Assembly: GCF_900142225.1 (NCBI RefSeq)
Contig: NZ_FRAD01000012.1
Span: 44,829-108,828 of the forward strand
Origin: Hathewaya proteolytica DSM 3090
Lineage (GTDB): Bacteria > Bacillota > Clostridia > Clostridiales > Clostridiaceae
DNA length: 64,000 nucleotides
Direction: 5' to 3'
The notes beneath the pieces are model-generated. The model made no database searches, was not told the origin of the DNA, and saw only the letters and a list, made by a program, of their open reading frames with translations. Shown here in pieces: positions 25,985 to 35,280 of the stretch. The stretch's first letter is position 1. Every line of letters begins with the position of its first letter. Made by a program: the position numbers and the translations under genes.

Positions 25985-26883
25985 TATATATAATAAACGT
26001 TTTCGTCAACAAGAGAATTGCCATCATTTCTCTTATATGCTCTTCTGTCTTTTTTTAGTATATTGCATAAATACATCTTGTCTAGTACTTCTTCCATATT
26101 TATACTGTACTCTTTAAACATATCATGTTGCATCAATTCTGAAGAGCTTACTGCTTGTTCTAGTGTCCACATATATTCTATAACAACTGCAGCATATTCC
26201 CTTAAATTATGCTCTATATTTTGCTCTAAATAAGAGATTAAGTTTTTTATTTTAACTTCCAAACTTTTCTGTTGTGAAAAAAAATCACTGGCTATCTGCT
26301 GGAATTCCACATCGAAGTTCATGGCCATACTGACAACATCCCTATTTATCATATAACCTCTGTAATTTACTATGAGCTTTGAAAAATCCCTAACTGCGTT
26401 GTTTGCGATGGTATAGGAATTGAATATGGATCCTAAGTGGAGGTATTTTTTACACTCTGCAATGTCCTTTAAGATGTTTCCAAGGTAAGATAAGGTCCAC
26501 TTCTTTCCGTGGATTTCATTGTAATACCTTTCTTCATTGTATAGAGAGTCCAGTTCCTTGTCCTTTGAAAAGACAAGTTTTGACGAACAAAATATTCTGT
26601 GCATGTGTCCACCTTTATTATCTCCCTTGCAAAGCCTAATCAATTTATCTTTGCAAATAAGTCTTATGTGAACTGGAACTTTATTTTCTTCTGAGTATAT
26701 ATTTATATTCTCCGGTGAAAAACCGTTTTCCTGCACAACAATTAAATCGATATCAGACTTCTCCCACAAGTCACCATTTACAATGGATCCAAATACAAAT
26801 ACACCCAATATTCCATCTTTATCTTTGAGTTTTTCTACGGTTTTAGAATATGCACATTGATAATTTATAATGGTCCTGTTCAA
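25984..26883 (-). CDS. Nucleotidyltransferase-domain protein
   Basis: A 299-residue protein with a DNA polymerase beta-like nucleotidyltransferase core. FVFGSIVNGDLWEKSDIDL near residue 30 contains the GS motif and the DxD metal-binding pair. The remaining about 200 residues are helical, as in aminoglycoside nucleotidyltransferases and HEPN-like partners. Substrate is unknown; antibiotic adenylylation is possible but not supported by any specific motif. It starts with TTG after GGGAGGGG, lies 12 bp after hflX and overlaps the MocR regulator gene. Confidence 0.78.
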   Translation of the reverse strand: MNRTIINYQCAYSKTVEKLKDKDGILGVFVFGSIVNGDLWEKSDIDLIVVQENGFSPENINIYSEENKVPVHIRLICKDKLIRLCKGDNKGGHMHRIFCSSKLVFSKDKELDSLYNEERYYNEIHGKKWTLSYLGNILKDIAECKKYLHLGSIFNSYTIANNAVRDFSKLIVNYRGYMINRDVVSMAMNFDVEFQQIASDFFSQQKSLEVKIKNLISYLEQNIEHNLREYAAVVIEYMWTLEQAVSSSELMQHDMFKEYSINMEEVLDKMYLCNILKKDRRAYKRNDGNSLVDENVYYI

Positions 26884-26895
26884 TGAAACCCCTCC

Positions 26896-28686
26896 CTATT
26901 CCTGTATCTCATAAGATTTACATTTATTATACACCTGTTCATCTACTAATGCTGTAATTTTAGTGCCTATTTCTTCATATTCTTCTTTTATAACCTTGCA
27001 TTTATCGTGTATAAAGGAAGTTAATTTCTGTTCACTGTAAGGTATAATAAAGGTGCATTCCTTCATTCTATGTGGTAATTTTTCGCATATTGTGTTTAGC
27101 AACAAGTCCACATTCAAGTTGTCCTTGGCTGAGATAGCAACCTTTGTGTACTCTTTTAGTGATTCTTCAAGTTCCTCTAACTTTTCTTGTGAAATCTTAT
27201 CTATTTTATTTAAAACAAGAATTAGATTTTTAGTCTCTGACCCTAATTCTAATAGCACACTTTCCACTGTAGCGATTTGCTCATGTACCTTATCATTGGA
27301 TGCATCCACAACGTGTATAAGTAAGTCTGAGTTTATCACTTCTTCTAAGGTGGATTTAAAGGACTCAACTAAATCGTGGGATAATTTCTTTATAAATCCT
27401 ACAGTGTCAGATAAGGTGGCTATTCTTCCATCTGGCAGACTAATGGCCCTGGTTGTAGTGTCTAGTGTGGCAAAAAGCATATCAGCTTCAAATACCTTCT
27501 CTTTCACAACGTCCCTTCTACCTGGCACTAACTCACACAATTTGTTTCTCAAGGTAGATTTCCCTGTATTGGTGTACCCAACTAAAGCTAATTTGGGTAC
27601 ATTTCCTCTGCTCCTATTATCCCTCTGAACACCTCTTATGTCCTTTATTTTTTCTAATTCTTTATTTAACTCAACTATTCTATCTCTTATTCTTCGCTTA
27701 TCAATTTCTAGTTTTTTCTCTCCTGGTCCCTTTGTTCCTATGCCTCCGCCAGTTCTAGATAAAATTGTGCCTAAACCGACTAATCTTGCACTCCTGTACT
27801 TTAATTGTGCTAGTTCCACTTGATATTTTGCTTCTTTTGATCTAGCTCGCTTTGCAAAAATATCTAAAATAAGAGTTGTTCTATCGATGACCTTTACCCC
27901 TAGGTTTTCCTCAAGATTTCTCACCTGAGATCCCTTTAGCTCATCATCAAAAATGACAAGATTGCATTTCATGGCTTGAAGGATCATTCCTATCTCTTCC
28001 ACCTTACCTTTGCCAACACAAAATGCATTGTCCGCCTTGCTTCTCCTTTGAAATACCTTCTCTATTGTTTCCACCTTGCAAGCTTTGGCCAATTCTTCTA
28101 ATTCGTCAAGATTCTCTTCGCTATCTATGCCCACAAGAACTGCCCTTTCGCTATCCTCTTCTACAACATCATTGCTTTTTATAAGCTCTTCTATATGGTC
28201 TACCTTGTCAAGAAAATCCAATTTTTCTACTTCTTCCACAGTTAGGTTGCATAATTCTTCTTTTATCAGTGTATTATTTTCCACCGAACAAAATCCAACA
28301 TTACACTTAACACCGACACCCTGGCAGACTCCTAAAGCCACAATACAGTCTAATTTCAACCTTACAAGGGCCGATAAGTCTAAAGCAGACAATTTAGGGT
28401 TTCCATTTGGGTGGGTGTGGATTATTCTAACCCCTGATAATCTATTTTCTCTTATATCGATAAGAGGCAATTCTACAGTAGAACTATCTCCTACTGCAAC
28501 GCTAATTATCTTTCCCTTTCGTGTTATGGCAACACTGACTTCCCTTTCAATTTTTAAAGTAACTTCCTCCATAATAGAAACAAGTTCCTGGGATAAAACA
28601 TCGCTTTTCCACACTTCCAATTTATATATTTCAGACAGCTTGTTAAGAATACTGTCCCTTATTCCCTCTACATTTCCATATATCAT
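26896..28686 (-). CDS. hflX: Ribosome-associated GTPase HflX with JAMM-like N-terminal motif
   Basis: GTPase that acts on stalled or heat-damaged ribosomes. The C-terminal G domain has G1 GYTNTGKST, G3 DTVGFIKKLSHDLV and G4 NKID, and the HflX middle domain carries GGIGTKGPGEKKLE. Unlike the minimal HflX (about 410 residues), this 596-residue form has about 170 extra N-terminal residues. These include HTHPNGNPKLSALD, which fits the JAMM metalloprotease pattern (HxHP, then SxxD, His90/His92/Ser100/Asp103). The start at ATG 28686 has AGGAGG six bases upstream, favoured over 28707. The nucleotidyltransferase gene follows after 12 bp. Confidence 0.9.
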   Translation of the reverse strand: MIYGNVEGIRDSILNKLSEIYKLEVWKSDVLSQELVSIMEEVTLKIEREVSVAITRKGKIISVAVGDSSTVELPLIDIRENRLSGVRIIHTHPNGNPKLSALDLSALVRLKLDCIVALGVCQGVGVKCNVGFCSVENNTLIKEELCNLTVEEVEKLDFLDKVDHIEELIKSNDVVEEDSERAVLVGIDSEENLDELEELAKACKVETIEKVFQRRSKADNAFCVGKGKVEEIGMILQAMKCNLVIFDDELKGSQVRNLEENLGVKVIDRTTLILDIFAKRARSKEAKYQVELAQLKYRSARLVGLGTILSRTGGGIGTKGPGEKKLEIDKRRIRDRIVELNKELEKIKDIRGVQRDNRSRGNVPKLALVGYTNTGKSTLRNKLCELVPGRRDVVKEKVFEADMLFATLDTTTRAISLPDGRIATLSDTVGFIKKLSHDLVESFKSTLEEVINSDLLIHVVDASNDKVHEQIATVESVLLELGSETKNLILVLNKIDKISQEKLEELEESLKEYTKVAISAKDNLNVDLLLNTICEKLPHRMKECTFIIPYSEQKLTSFIHDKCKVIKEEYEEIGTKITALVDEQVYNKCKSYEIQE

Positions 28687-28961
28687 AATTTTCCTCCTAG
28701 TAAACAAAAAACACTTTTTTTCATCTCATATTGAATATTTTAATATAATAAATCTTCTATATTCTTGACAACTATTACTTAATTTTATACTATAAAATCA
28801 CTACTGTAAATAAAATACTCACCAATGCTGCAAAAATGCACTTATATAATAATAGTTTACAATATGATATAATATACTGATAAGCTTTACCCATACTTAG
28901 CATCAGTATAAGAAATTTTAACCATTTTATGGAGAGGAGTTGAAAACCATAAGGGTAAATT

Positions 28962-31475
28962 ATGAAAGATAATAATAAAAAAAATGTAAATCCTGCGCCC
29001 ACTAAGGGCAAATCCTTAAAAAAGAGAAATAGAAAAAAAAGAGTATTAAAGATAGTTCTTATCAGCTTTTTGATTTTCTTCGCTGCTGTATTTATTATAG
29101 GAGGGGCTATCTTCTTAGGAATTGCAAAAACAGCTCCAGATGTAGATTTAAAAGTAATTTGTACTTTCAATGAGCCATCTAAGTTTTACGATGATAAAGG
29201 TGTGCTAATTGACGAATATCTTACCACAGAGCAAAGAGAGCCTGTAAGCTATAACAATATTCCTAAATTATTAAGAGAGTCTTTTATTGCCATAGAGGAT
29301 GAGCGATTTGAGAGCCACAACGGCATTGATTTTAAACGACTTATAGGTGCAACCATTGGAAACGTCAAGAGCCTTGTCACTGGCAAGAAGAATTTTACTG
29401 GTGCCTCAACCATAACTCAACAGCTGATAAAGCAAAAGTATTTTCTTCAGAGTTCTTTAGATGACAGACTTAGTTTCACAAGAAAAATTCAAGAAATGTC
29501 TATGGCTGTTGAATTGGAGAAAAAGCTTTCCAAGGAAAAAATTCTTGAAACATATATGAATACTATTTTCCTTGGTGGAAGTGCTTACGGCGTTAAATCC
29601 GCTGCAAGACAATATTTTAATAAAGATTTAGATCAACTTACCGTTACTGAATGTGCATTTTTAGCTAGTTGCGCCCAAAGCCCAACTGTATCTTTTGGAG
29701 CTGCAAAATATGCTTACGATAAAAAAGAACTTCACGAATCACCTCGTACTAAAATTGTGCTAAAAAAACTTCTTGAGAAAGGGAAAATTACCCAAGAACA
29801 GTACGATAAAGCCATCGTTCCACAGCTATCCTATTCTTTTAAGGATACTTTGAGAAGTAAAATGAAATACGAATGGTTTTCAAGACCTGTCATTGAGCAG
29901 GTTTCCGCAGATTTAAAAAAGCGATACAATTACACTGATTTAGAAGTACACGGTCTTCTAGCCAATGGTGGATTGAAAATATACACTACAATGAACACAA
30001 AACTTCAGAATAAAACTCAAGAAATAATAGATGATAAAAAGACCGAAGACAAAAAAAGTGCATGGCAGTATCTTTTCCCTAGAACCTCCAATTTAGAGCC
30101 ACTACAAGAGAACCTGCAGGCTTCAGCAACTGTCATGGACTACCATACTGGAGAAGTTAAAGCTATTGTAGGTGGAAGAGGAGAGCAGAATGCGCTGTCT
30201 TATAACAGAGCTGCCTCTGAGAGCTTTTTAAGACCACCTGGTTCTGCACTTAAGCCATTTGCCGTCTACACCCCAGCTATTGATACAAAAAAATTTACAG
30301 CGGCATCTATGGTTGAAGATGAACCACTTTCAACTGAATTACAAACCAAGTATGGTTCCGATGGAACTCCATACAATCCCAAAAACTCTCCAAATACTTA
30401 TGATGGAATGATTACCCTTAGAAACGCTCTAAAAAAATCCTCCAACGTGGTGGCTGTAAGAGTGGTAGATGAAGTAGGCTTAAGTACATCTTCAAAATAC
30501 GCTGAAAAATTTGGTATACAAATTGACCCTGATGACAAAAAATATATTTCTTCCATGGCACTAGGACAGCTTGATACTGGCAGCAGAAATGGTACAAATC
30601 CGCTGACACTTTCCGCAGCCTATGGTGCCTTTGGAAACAATGGAAAAGTTACATCACCTGTTTTGTACACAAAAATTGTAAGTCGTGAAGGCTCAGTTTT
30701 GTTTGAAAACAAAGCTGAAAGCAGGCAGGTTATTTCTCCACAAACTGCATTTATTGTGTACGATATGTTAAAAGAACCCGTATCGTCTTCTGGTACTGGT
30801 CCCTCTGCAAATTTCGGTTCTATGGAAGTAAGGGGTAAAACAGGTACATCTTCAGATCAAAAAAATCTGTGGTTTGCAGGTTTAACACCTCATTACTCTT
30901 GTGCAGTATGGGTAGGCAATGACGATGCCACAGTTATAAAAGGCATGGGAAGTAACACCGCTGCTAAAATTTGGGCTAAAATAATGAAAGAGGCCAATGC
31001 AGGAAAGGATAATATCTCTGTTAAAATGCCAAAAGGTGTTGTAGTAAAAAAAGTATCCCCTCTTTCTGGTAACTTTATAAAGGACCTTCCTATTATCATA
31101 AAGGGATACAAAATTTATAACGAATACTTTTTAGACAACACTTATTCAGAACCTGAAAACACTTCTGAGGAGATGTATGTTAAATTAAAAGTAGTAAAAA
31201 ACAGCAATGGCACTTATCTATTAGCAACAGATAAGAGCGATCCAGGGAAAATCGAAGAGAAAACATTCATAAAACAACAATACGCACACCTTCTAGGTGA
31301 CAATGATAAGAGTTTATTAGAACCTACGGAGTATGATACTGGTGTTGGAACAAATATCCCACCTGACATCCTGGAGCCTGAGAACCCAGATGATACAGTG
31401 CCTGGAGATAATGATGTAAAACCTACTAAGCCAAATCTACCCGACTCCAGCGTGAACAACAGTCCTTCACCTTAG
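28962..31475 (+). CDS. Class A penicillin-binding protein (bifunctional transglycosylase/transpeptidase)
   Basis: Membrane-anchored peptidoglycan synthase of 837 residues. A Lys-rich cytoplasmic start is followed by one membrane helix (about 28-50). The GT51 transglycosylase domain has IEDERFESHNGIDFKRL and TGASTITQQLIKQ (about 105-150). The transpeptidase domain has the serine motif GSALKPF, SSN (KKSSNVVAV) and KTGTS. A Pro/Asp-rich tail after about 790 is low-complexity. It resembles PBP1A. It is transcribed alone, opposite to its neighbours, and ends in a bidirectional terminator. Confidence 0.93.
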   Translation: MKDNNKKNVNPAPTKGKSLKKRNRKKRVLKIVLISFLIFFAAVFIIGGAIFLGIAKTAPDVDLKVICTFNEPSKFYDDKGVLIDEYLTTEQREPVSYNNIPKLLRESFIAIEDERFESHNGIDFKRLIGATIGNVKSLVTGKKNFTGASTITQQLIKQKYFLQSSLDDRLSFTRKIQEMSMAVELEKKLSKEKILETYMNTIFLGGSAYGVKSAARQYFNKDLDQLTVTECAFLASCAQSPTVSFGAAKYAYDKKELHESPRTKIVLKKLLEKGKITQEQYDKAIVPQLSYSFKDTLRSKMKYEWFSRPVIEQVSADLKKRYNYTDLEVHGLLANGGLKIYTTMNTKLQNKTQEIIDDKKTEDKKSAWQYLFPRTSNLEPLQENLQASATVMDYHTGEVKAIVGGRGEQNALSYNRAASESFLRPPGSALKPFAVYTPAIDTKKFTAASMVEDEPLSTELQTKYGSDGTPYNPKNSPNTYDGMITLRNALKKSSNVVAVRVVDEVGLSTSSKYAEKFGIQIDPDDKKYISSMALGQLDTGSRNGTNPLTLSAAYGAFGNNGKVTSPVLYTKIVSREGSVLFENKAESRQVISPQTAFIVYDMLKEPVSSSGTGPSANFGSMEVRGKTGTSSDQKNLWFAGLTPHYSCAVWVGNDDATVIKGMGSNTAAKIWAKIMKEANAGKDNISVKMPKGVVVKKVSPLSGNFIKDLPIIIKGYKIYNEYFLDNTYSEPENTSEEMYVKLKVVKNSNGTYLLATDKSDPGKIEEKTFIKQQYAHLLGDNDKSLLEPTEYDTGVGTNIPPDILEPENPDDTVPGDNDVKPTKPNLPDSSVNNSPSP

Positions 31476-31502
31476 GGCAATGAAGGTACGTTTTAATAGT
31501 AG

Positions 31503-31544
31503 AAAAAGCTGTTACATAGTTTTATACTAAGTAACAGCTTTTTT
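31503..31544 (+). terminator. Bidirectional terminator between the PBP gene and spoVAE
   Basis: A 13-bp stem (31503-31515 with 31531-31544) is flanked by A-runs and T-runs, so it can terminate both the PBP gene and the convergent spoVA genes. Confidence 0.8.
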
Positions 31545-31907
31545 CTATTCTTTAGTTTTAGCGTTGAATATTATGGACATTATATATCCAAAAACTATGG
31601 CTGAGGCTATTCCAGCTGCAGCCCCCTTTGTTCCACCAGTGAATATGCCTAAAAACCCCGCTTCCTTTACCTCTTCAATAACTCCATTGGCAAGGACATT
31701 TCCAAACCCAGGCAATGGAATAGTGGCTCCCGCCCCAGCAAACTCAACTAATTTATCGTACCAACCAAAGGCACCTAAAATCGTACCCAATACCACAAAA
31801 ACCACAAGTATCCTAGCTGGCGTTAATTTTGTGGTATCCATAAGTATTTGAGCTATAACGCAGATAAGTCCACCTACTATAAATACCTTTATAAAATCCA
31901 TGATCAT
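31545..31907 (-). CDS. spoVAE: Stage V sporulation protein AE (SpoVAE)
   Basis: Integral membrane component of the SpoVA channel, which imports dipicolinic acid into the forespore and releases it at germination. The 120-residue protein has about four hydrophobic helices and the family segments GGLICVIAQILMD, GAGATIPLPGFG and GIFTGGTKGAAAGI. ATG 31907 is at proper distance from AAAGGATGA; ATG 31913 is too close to the ribosome binding site. It is the last gene of the spoVAC-AD-AE set. Confidence 0.9.
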   Translation of the reverse strand: MIMDFIKVFIVGGLICVIAQILMDTTKLTPARILVVFVVLGTILGAFGWYDKLVEFAGAGATIPLPGFGNVLANGVIEEVKEAGFLGIFTGGTKGAAAGIASAIVFGYIMSIIFNAKTKE

Positions 31908-31927
31908 ATACATTCATCCTTTCTCAA

Positions 31928-32944
31928 TTAGATCTCTACGGCTACAGCATGGGCTATTCCAGGTATGCTCTCACCTTGCTGAGAAGAAGTTGGACTCATT
32001 AGTGCACCAGTAGATACAAGGAGAATCCTATGTATTTTTTTTTGCATCATGTTTTTGTACACAAACCCAGTAAATACTGCTGCAGAGCATCCACATCCAC
32101 TTCCACCGCATTTTACATCCTGTTCTTCCAACTTAAAAATCTCCATCCCGCAATCTTTGTAAACCTTGCCAATGTCAATATTATATTCTAGCAACAACTT
32201 TTCCGTTATGGTTTTTCCCAAAGTACCTAAATCCCCTGTTAAGATAAAATCGTAGTCCTCGGGTTTTCTATTTGTATCTATAAAATGCTGTTTAATTGTA
32301 TCTACAGCTGCCGGAGCCATGGCAGCTCCCATGTTGGATGGATCCTTCTCTCCGTAGTCCTTTACCTTTCCAATTGTTACGTGAGTCACATAGGGAACAT
32401 CCTTGTCTTTATCCAGTCCACTAAGTAGCACGGCCCCCGCTCCTGTAACCGTTCTCTGAGCAGTCTCTGGCCTCTGTGCTCCGTATTCAAGAGGGGTCCT
32501 AAACTGCCTTTCTGCTGAAGAAAAATGAGATGAGGTAGATGCAATCGCGTGGTTAGCATAACCCCCGTCCACAAGCATAGATGCCACACTTAGGGATAAT
32601 GCCATAGTTGAGCACGCACCATACAGTCCAATAAATGGGATGTTGATATCTCGTACGGCAAAACTAGATGCAGTTAGTTGATTTAAAAGGTCTCCAGCAA
32701 GAAGAAAGTCAATATCTTCTTCTTTGCAATTTCCTTTTTTAATGCACTTCTCAATGGCCGTATAGCTAAGACTGCTCTCAGCCTTTTCGTATGATTCTTG
32801 GCCATTCATGTCATCTGTAAGGATTTCATCAAAATACTGCTTTAAAGGCCCCTCACCTTCTTTGGGACCCACAATATTATATGATGATATGATTCTTGGC
32901 CTATTTTCCAAAATAATTGTTTGCTTTCCTATTCGTCTACCCAT
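31928..32944 (-). CDS. spoVAD: Stage V sporulation protein AD (SpoVAD)
   Basis: Soluble thiolase-fold protein that binds dipicolinic acid in spores. The 338 residues begin MGRRIGKQTIILENRP, and include GACSTMALSLSVAS near residue 105, TVTGAGAVLLS near 165, FILTGDLGTLG near 225 and GGSGCGCSAAV near 280. GGAGGTTTTT precedes the ATG at 32944. It lies 20 bp before spoVAE and 13 bp after spoVAC. Confidence 0.95.
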   Translation of the reverse strand: MGRRIGKQTIILENRPRIISSYNIVGPKEGEGPLKQYFDEILTDDMNGQESYEKAESSLSYTAIEKCIKKGNCKEEDIDFLLAGDLLNQLTASSFAVRDINIPFIGLYGACSTMALSLSVASMLVDGGYANHAIASTSSHFSSAERQFRTPLEYGAQRPETAQRTVTGAGAVLLSGLDKDKDVPYVTHVTIGKVKDYGEKDPSNMGAAMAPAAVDTIKQHFIDTNRKPEDYDFILTGDLGTLGKTITEKLLLEYNIDIGKVYKDCGMEIFKLEEQDVKCGGSGCGCSAAVFTGFVYKNMMQKKIHRILLVSTGALMSPTSSQQGESIPGIAHAVAVEI

Positions 32945-32957
32945 AAAAACCTCCAAA

Positions 32958-33488
32958 CTAAAATACAAAGAAATAATAAATAGTCCCAACTATCATAGAT
33001 GCGATGGTTCCATATACAAGAACTGGTCCAGCAATTATAAACATTTTCGCAGCCACTCCAAATACATAACCTTCTTTTTTAAACTCAATGGCTGGGGATA
33101 CCATGGCATTGGAAAACCCAGTTATAGGAACTAATGTGCCAGCACCTCCATATTCTGCAAATCTATCATAAACACCAATACCTGTTAAAAGCGCTCCTAA
33201 AAATATCATGGTAATAGAAACAAAGGCCCCTGTGACATCTTTAGACAAGTTAAAATAATTTGAATACAAAAGTCTAAAACATTCGCCTATACAACATATA
33301 AGTCCTCCAACCCAAAAAGCTTGAAAACAGTGAAGTAAAATTTGTGGTTTAGGCTTTTCCTCTTGGTTTAACTGTTCAAACTTCTTTTTTATTTTTTCTT
33401 CCTGCAGTGTTTCTTTTTTATTTTTGTCTTTTTCATTGTTATTCAAAATTCTTCCTGAAATATTTATCAGGAATTCACCACCTTTCAT
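32958..33488 (-). CDS. spoVAC: Stage V sporulation protein AC (SpoVAC)
   Basis: Membrane channel component of the dipicolinic-acid transporter, thought to be mechanosensitive in Bacillus. The 176 residues have a charged, Lys/Glu-rich N-terminal tail (about 1-50) and then about four hydrophobic helices with FWVGGLICCIGECFR, YGGAGTLVPITGFSNAM and IVGTIYYF. AAAGGATTTAAAT precedes the ATG. It heads the three-gene spoVA set; the Bacillus-type spoVAA and spoVAB are absent, as is typical of clostridia. Confidence 0.93.
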   Translation of the reverse strand: MKGGEFLINISGRILNNNEKDKNKKETLQEEKIKKKFEQLNQEEKPKPQILLHCFQAFWVGGLICCIGECFRLLYSNYFNLSKDVTGAFVSITMIFLGALLTGIGVYDRFAEYGGAGTLVPITGFSNAMVSPAIEFKKEGYVFGVAAKMFIIAGPVLVYGTIASMIVGTIYYFFVF

Positions 33489-33546
33489 ATTTAAATCCTT
33501 TAGTTCTTAGTTTAAGCAATATTATTTTTTTTAAACATAATAATGC

Positions 33547-33577
33547 AAAAAGAGCCCCTAAACTTTAGAGCTCTTTT
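33547..33577 (-). terminator. Terminator between sigF and spoVAC
   Basis: The stem AAAAGAGC/GCTCTTTT immediately after the sigF stop, followed by five T residues on the minus strand, separates the spoIIA and spoVA transcription units. Confidence 0.8.
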
Positions 33578-34315
33578 CTATCCACTTAATTTTTCTTTTA
33601 ATTGTTTTAAAACCCTTTTTTCAATTCTTGAAACCTGTACTTGACTGATTCCCATGGCTTTTGCTACTTCTATCTGAGTCTGGTCTTTAAAATACCTAAG
33701 TGCAATAACTTGTCTTGACCTTTGATCTAAAGTATTTAGTATTTCTTGCAAGGTAAGCCTATCTATTAAATTTTCTCCCTCATCCACAGTACTTCCAACT
33801 TTATCTATAAGTAAAACAGGAGACCCATCATCCTGATGAATTACATCGTATAAATATTGCGGCCCTGCCAATGCTTCTAATGCAAAAAGTATTTCATCCT
33901 TATCCTTGTGACAATACCTAGCCAACTCATCTATGCTAGGCTCTCTTCCAAGCTCTGACGTTAACTTTTCCCTATCATAATGCAACTGCTTTGCCGTATT
34001 TTTTACACTTCTACTTACCTTTAAAATACCATCATCCCTTAAGAATCTTCTTATCTCTCCCATGATCATTGGAACAGCATAGGTAGAAAATTTCACATTA
34101 AAACTGTTGTCGAAATTATTCACAGCTTTCACAAGGCCTATGCAGCCTATCTGAAATAAGTCATCATACTCATATCCCCTGTTGAGAAATTTTTTACAAA
34201 TGGATGCAACTAAAGGGAAATTCATTTCTGAGATTCTATTCATAGCTTCTCTATCACCATTTTTGGCTTTATCAATGAGTACAGTATTTTCATCGTAGTC
34301 CATACTTTTATCCAT
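33578..34315 (-). CDS. sigF: RNA polymerase sporulation sigma factor SigF
   Basis: The first forespore-specific sigma factor. The 245 residues contain region 2 (YDDLFQIGCIGLVKAVNNFD, FSTYAVPMIMGEIRRFLRD), region 3 and a region 4 helix-turn-helix (TQIEVAKAMGISQVQVSRIE). It is held inactive by SpoIIAB, encoded just upstream. GGAGGAAATGGTAT precedes the ATG. The gene order spoIIAA-spoIIAB-sigF is conserved in all endospore formers. Confidence 0.97.
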   Translation of the reverse strand: MDKSMDYDENTVLIDKAKNGDREAMNRISEMNFPLVASICKKFLNRGYEYDDLFQIGCIGLVKAVNNFDNSFNVKFSTYAVPMIMGEIRRFLRDDGILKVSRSVKNTAKQLHYDREKLTSELGREPSIDELARYCHKDKDEILFALEALAGPQYLYDVIHQDDGSPVLLIDKVGSTVDEGENLIDRLTLQEILNTLDQRSRQVIALRYFKDQTQIEVAKAMGISQVQVSRIEKRVLKQLKEKLSG

Positions 34316-34346
34316 ATACCATTTCCTCCATCACATTACGTTACCT

Positions 34347-34769
34347 TCATATCTTAAAAATTTTTTTAAGAGTAACTCTTGTGCCTTGCCCGCATTCTGA
34401 AACTACATTCATATCATCCATAAACGTCTCCATGACAGTAAACCCTATACCAGATCTTTCTAAATCCGGTCTAGAGGTATACAATGGCTGTACCGCTAAT
34501 TCTACATCTTCTATACCCTTACCCTTGTCGCTTACTATAACAGTGAATTCATTGCCTTCAATATAAGACTCTATAGTTATAATTCCCTCTTCATTGCCAT
34601 ACCCATGAATTATGGCATTTGTAACAGCCTCAGACACTGCTGTCTTAATATCTGAAATTTCCTCCAGTGTAGGATCAAGCTGAGTAGCAAAGGCTGCCAC
34701 TGCTACTCTGGCGAAACTTTCATTTTCTGATTTACTCTGAAATTCTAATTTCATCATATTTTTTTGCAT
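34347..34769 (-). CDS. spoIIAB: Anti-sigma F factor and serine kinase SpoIIAB
   Basis: GHKL-type kinase that binds and inhibits SigF and phosphorylates SpoIIAA. The 140 residues show the N box (AVSEAVTNAIIHGYG near residue 48), the G1 box (VSDKGKGIED near 85) and the G2 region (ERSGIGFTVMETFMD near 108). GGGGG lies 9 nt upstream of the ATG. It sits 13 bp after spoIIAA and 31 bp before sigF. Confidence 0.97.
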   Translation of the reverse strand: MQKNMMKLEFQSKSENESFARVAVAAFATQLDPTLEEISDIKTAVSEAVTNAIIHGYGNEEGIITIESYIEGNEFTVIVSDKGKGIEDVELAVQPLYTSRPDLERSGIGFTVMETFMDDMNVVSECGQGTRVTLKKIFKI

Positions 34770-34782
34770 TTGCTTTTTCCCC

Positions 34783-35121
34783 CTAACTAAGTTTTTCTAG
34801 TGCATTATCTACTGTAGTATATATATCTATTATCTTGTTCATACCTGAAAGCATAAAAACCTTTTCCACTGTTCCCGTGGCCTCCGCCACACAAATCTTT
34901 CCGCCACTTTGGTTGATTTTTTTATACCTTCCGATAATCACACCAATTCCTGAGCTGTCCATGAAAGTTATAGCTCTAAAATCCAATATGACCTTTTTAA
35001 CTTTTTCCCTTTCAATCCTATCATCTAGTTTGTTTCTCACCTCCTCGCAGGTATGGTGATCTAACTCTCCGTACATGCGTATAATAAGTACATCCTGTTT
35101 TTTTTCAAATCTCAGTTCCAT
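34783..35121 (-). CDS. spoIIAA: Anti-anti-sigma factor SpoIIAA
   Basis: STAS-domain protein of 112 residues that binds SpoIIAB when unphosphorylated and so releases SigF. The phosphorylated serine lies in FMDSSGIGVIIGRYK near residue 57. GGGGGATAAAAT precedes the ATG. It is the first gene of the spoIIA operon; upstream AT-rich DNA contains TATAAT-like sequence but I cannot assign a SigH promoter with confidence. Confidence 0.96.
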   Translation of the reverse strand: MELRFEKKQDVLIIRMYGELDHHTCEEVRNKLDDRIEREKVKKVILDFRAITFMDSSGIGVIIGRYKKINQSGGKICVAEATGTVEKVFMLSGMNKIIDIYTTVDNALEKLS

Positions 35122-35246
35122 ATTTTATCCCCCTTTGTTCAGTTTTATCCATATTATACCATAGCATTAAATTATAATCCATACTTTTTTTAAAATTATT
35201 TCCATTTATTCTTTTCTCATTGTTTATAATTGTTTACATAAGAAAA

Positions 35247-35268
35247 CGTCCATGTAAAAACATGGACG
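35247..35268 (-). terminator. Terminator downstream of the DUF1846 gene
   Basis: A perfect 8-bp stem (CGTCCATG/CATGGACG) with a T-rich loop is followed by TTTTCTT on the minus strand. Confidence 0.8.
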
Positions 35269-35280
35269 CTAATTACTTTT

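Noticed and set aside
25984..26883. Second antibiotic resistance gene (aminoglycoside nucleotidyltransferase)
   Set aside because: Only the general nucleotidyltransferase core is visible, and no resistance-specific signature; it is not placed on the mobile element.
28076..28768. Long plus-strand frame (230 codons) antisense to hflX
   Set aside because: Ser/Thr-rich composition typical of a shadow of an AT-rich gene; no ribosome binding site or domain, and hflX is certain on the other strand.
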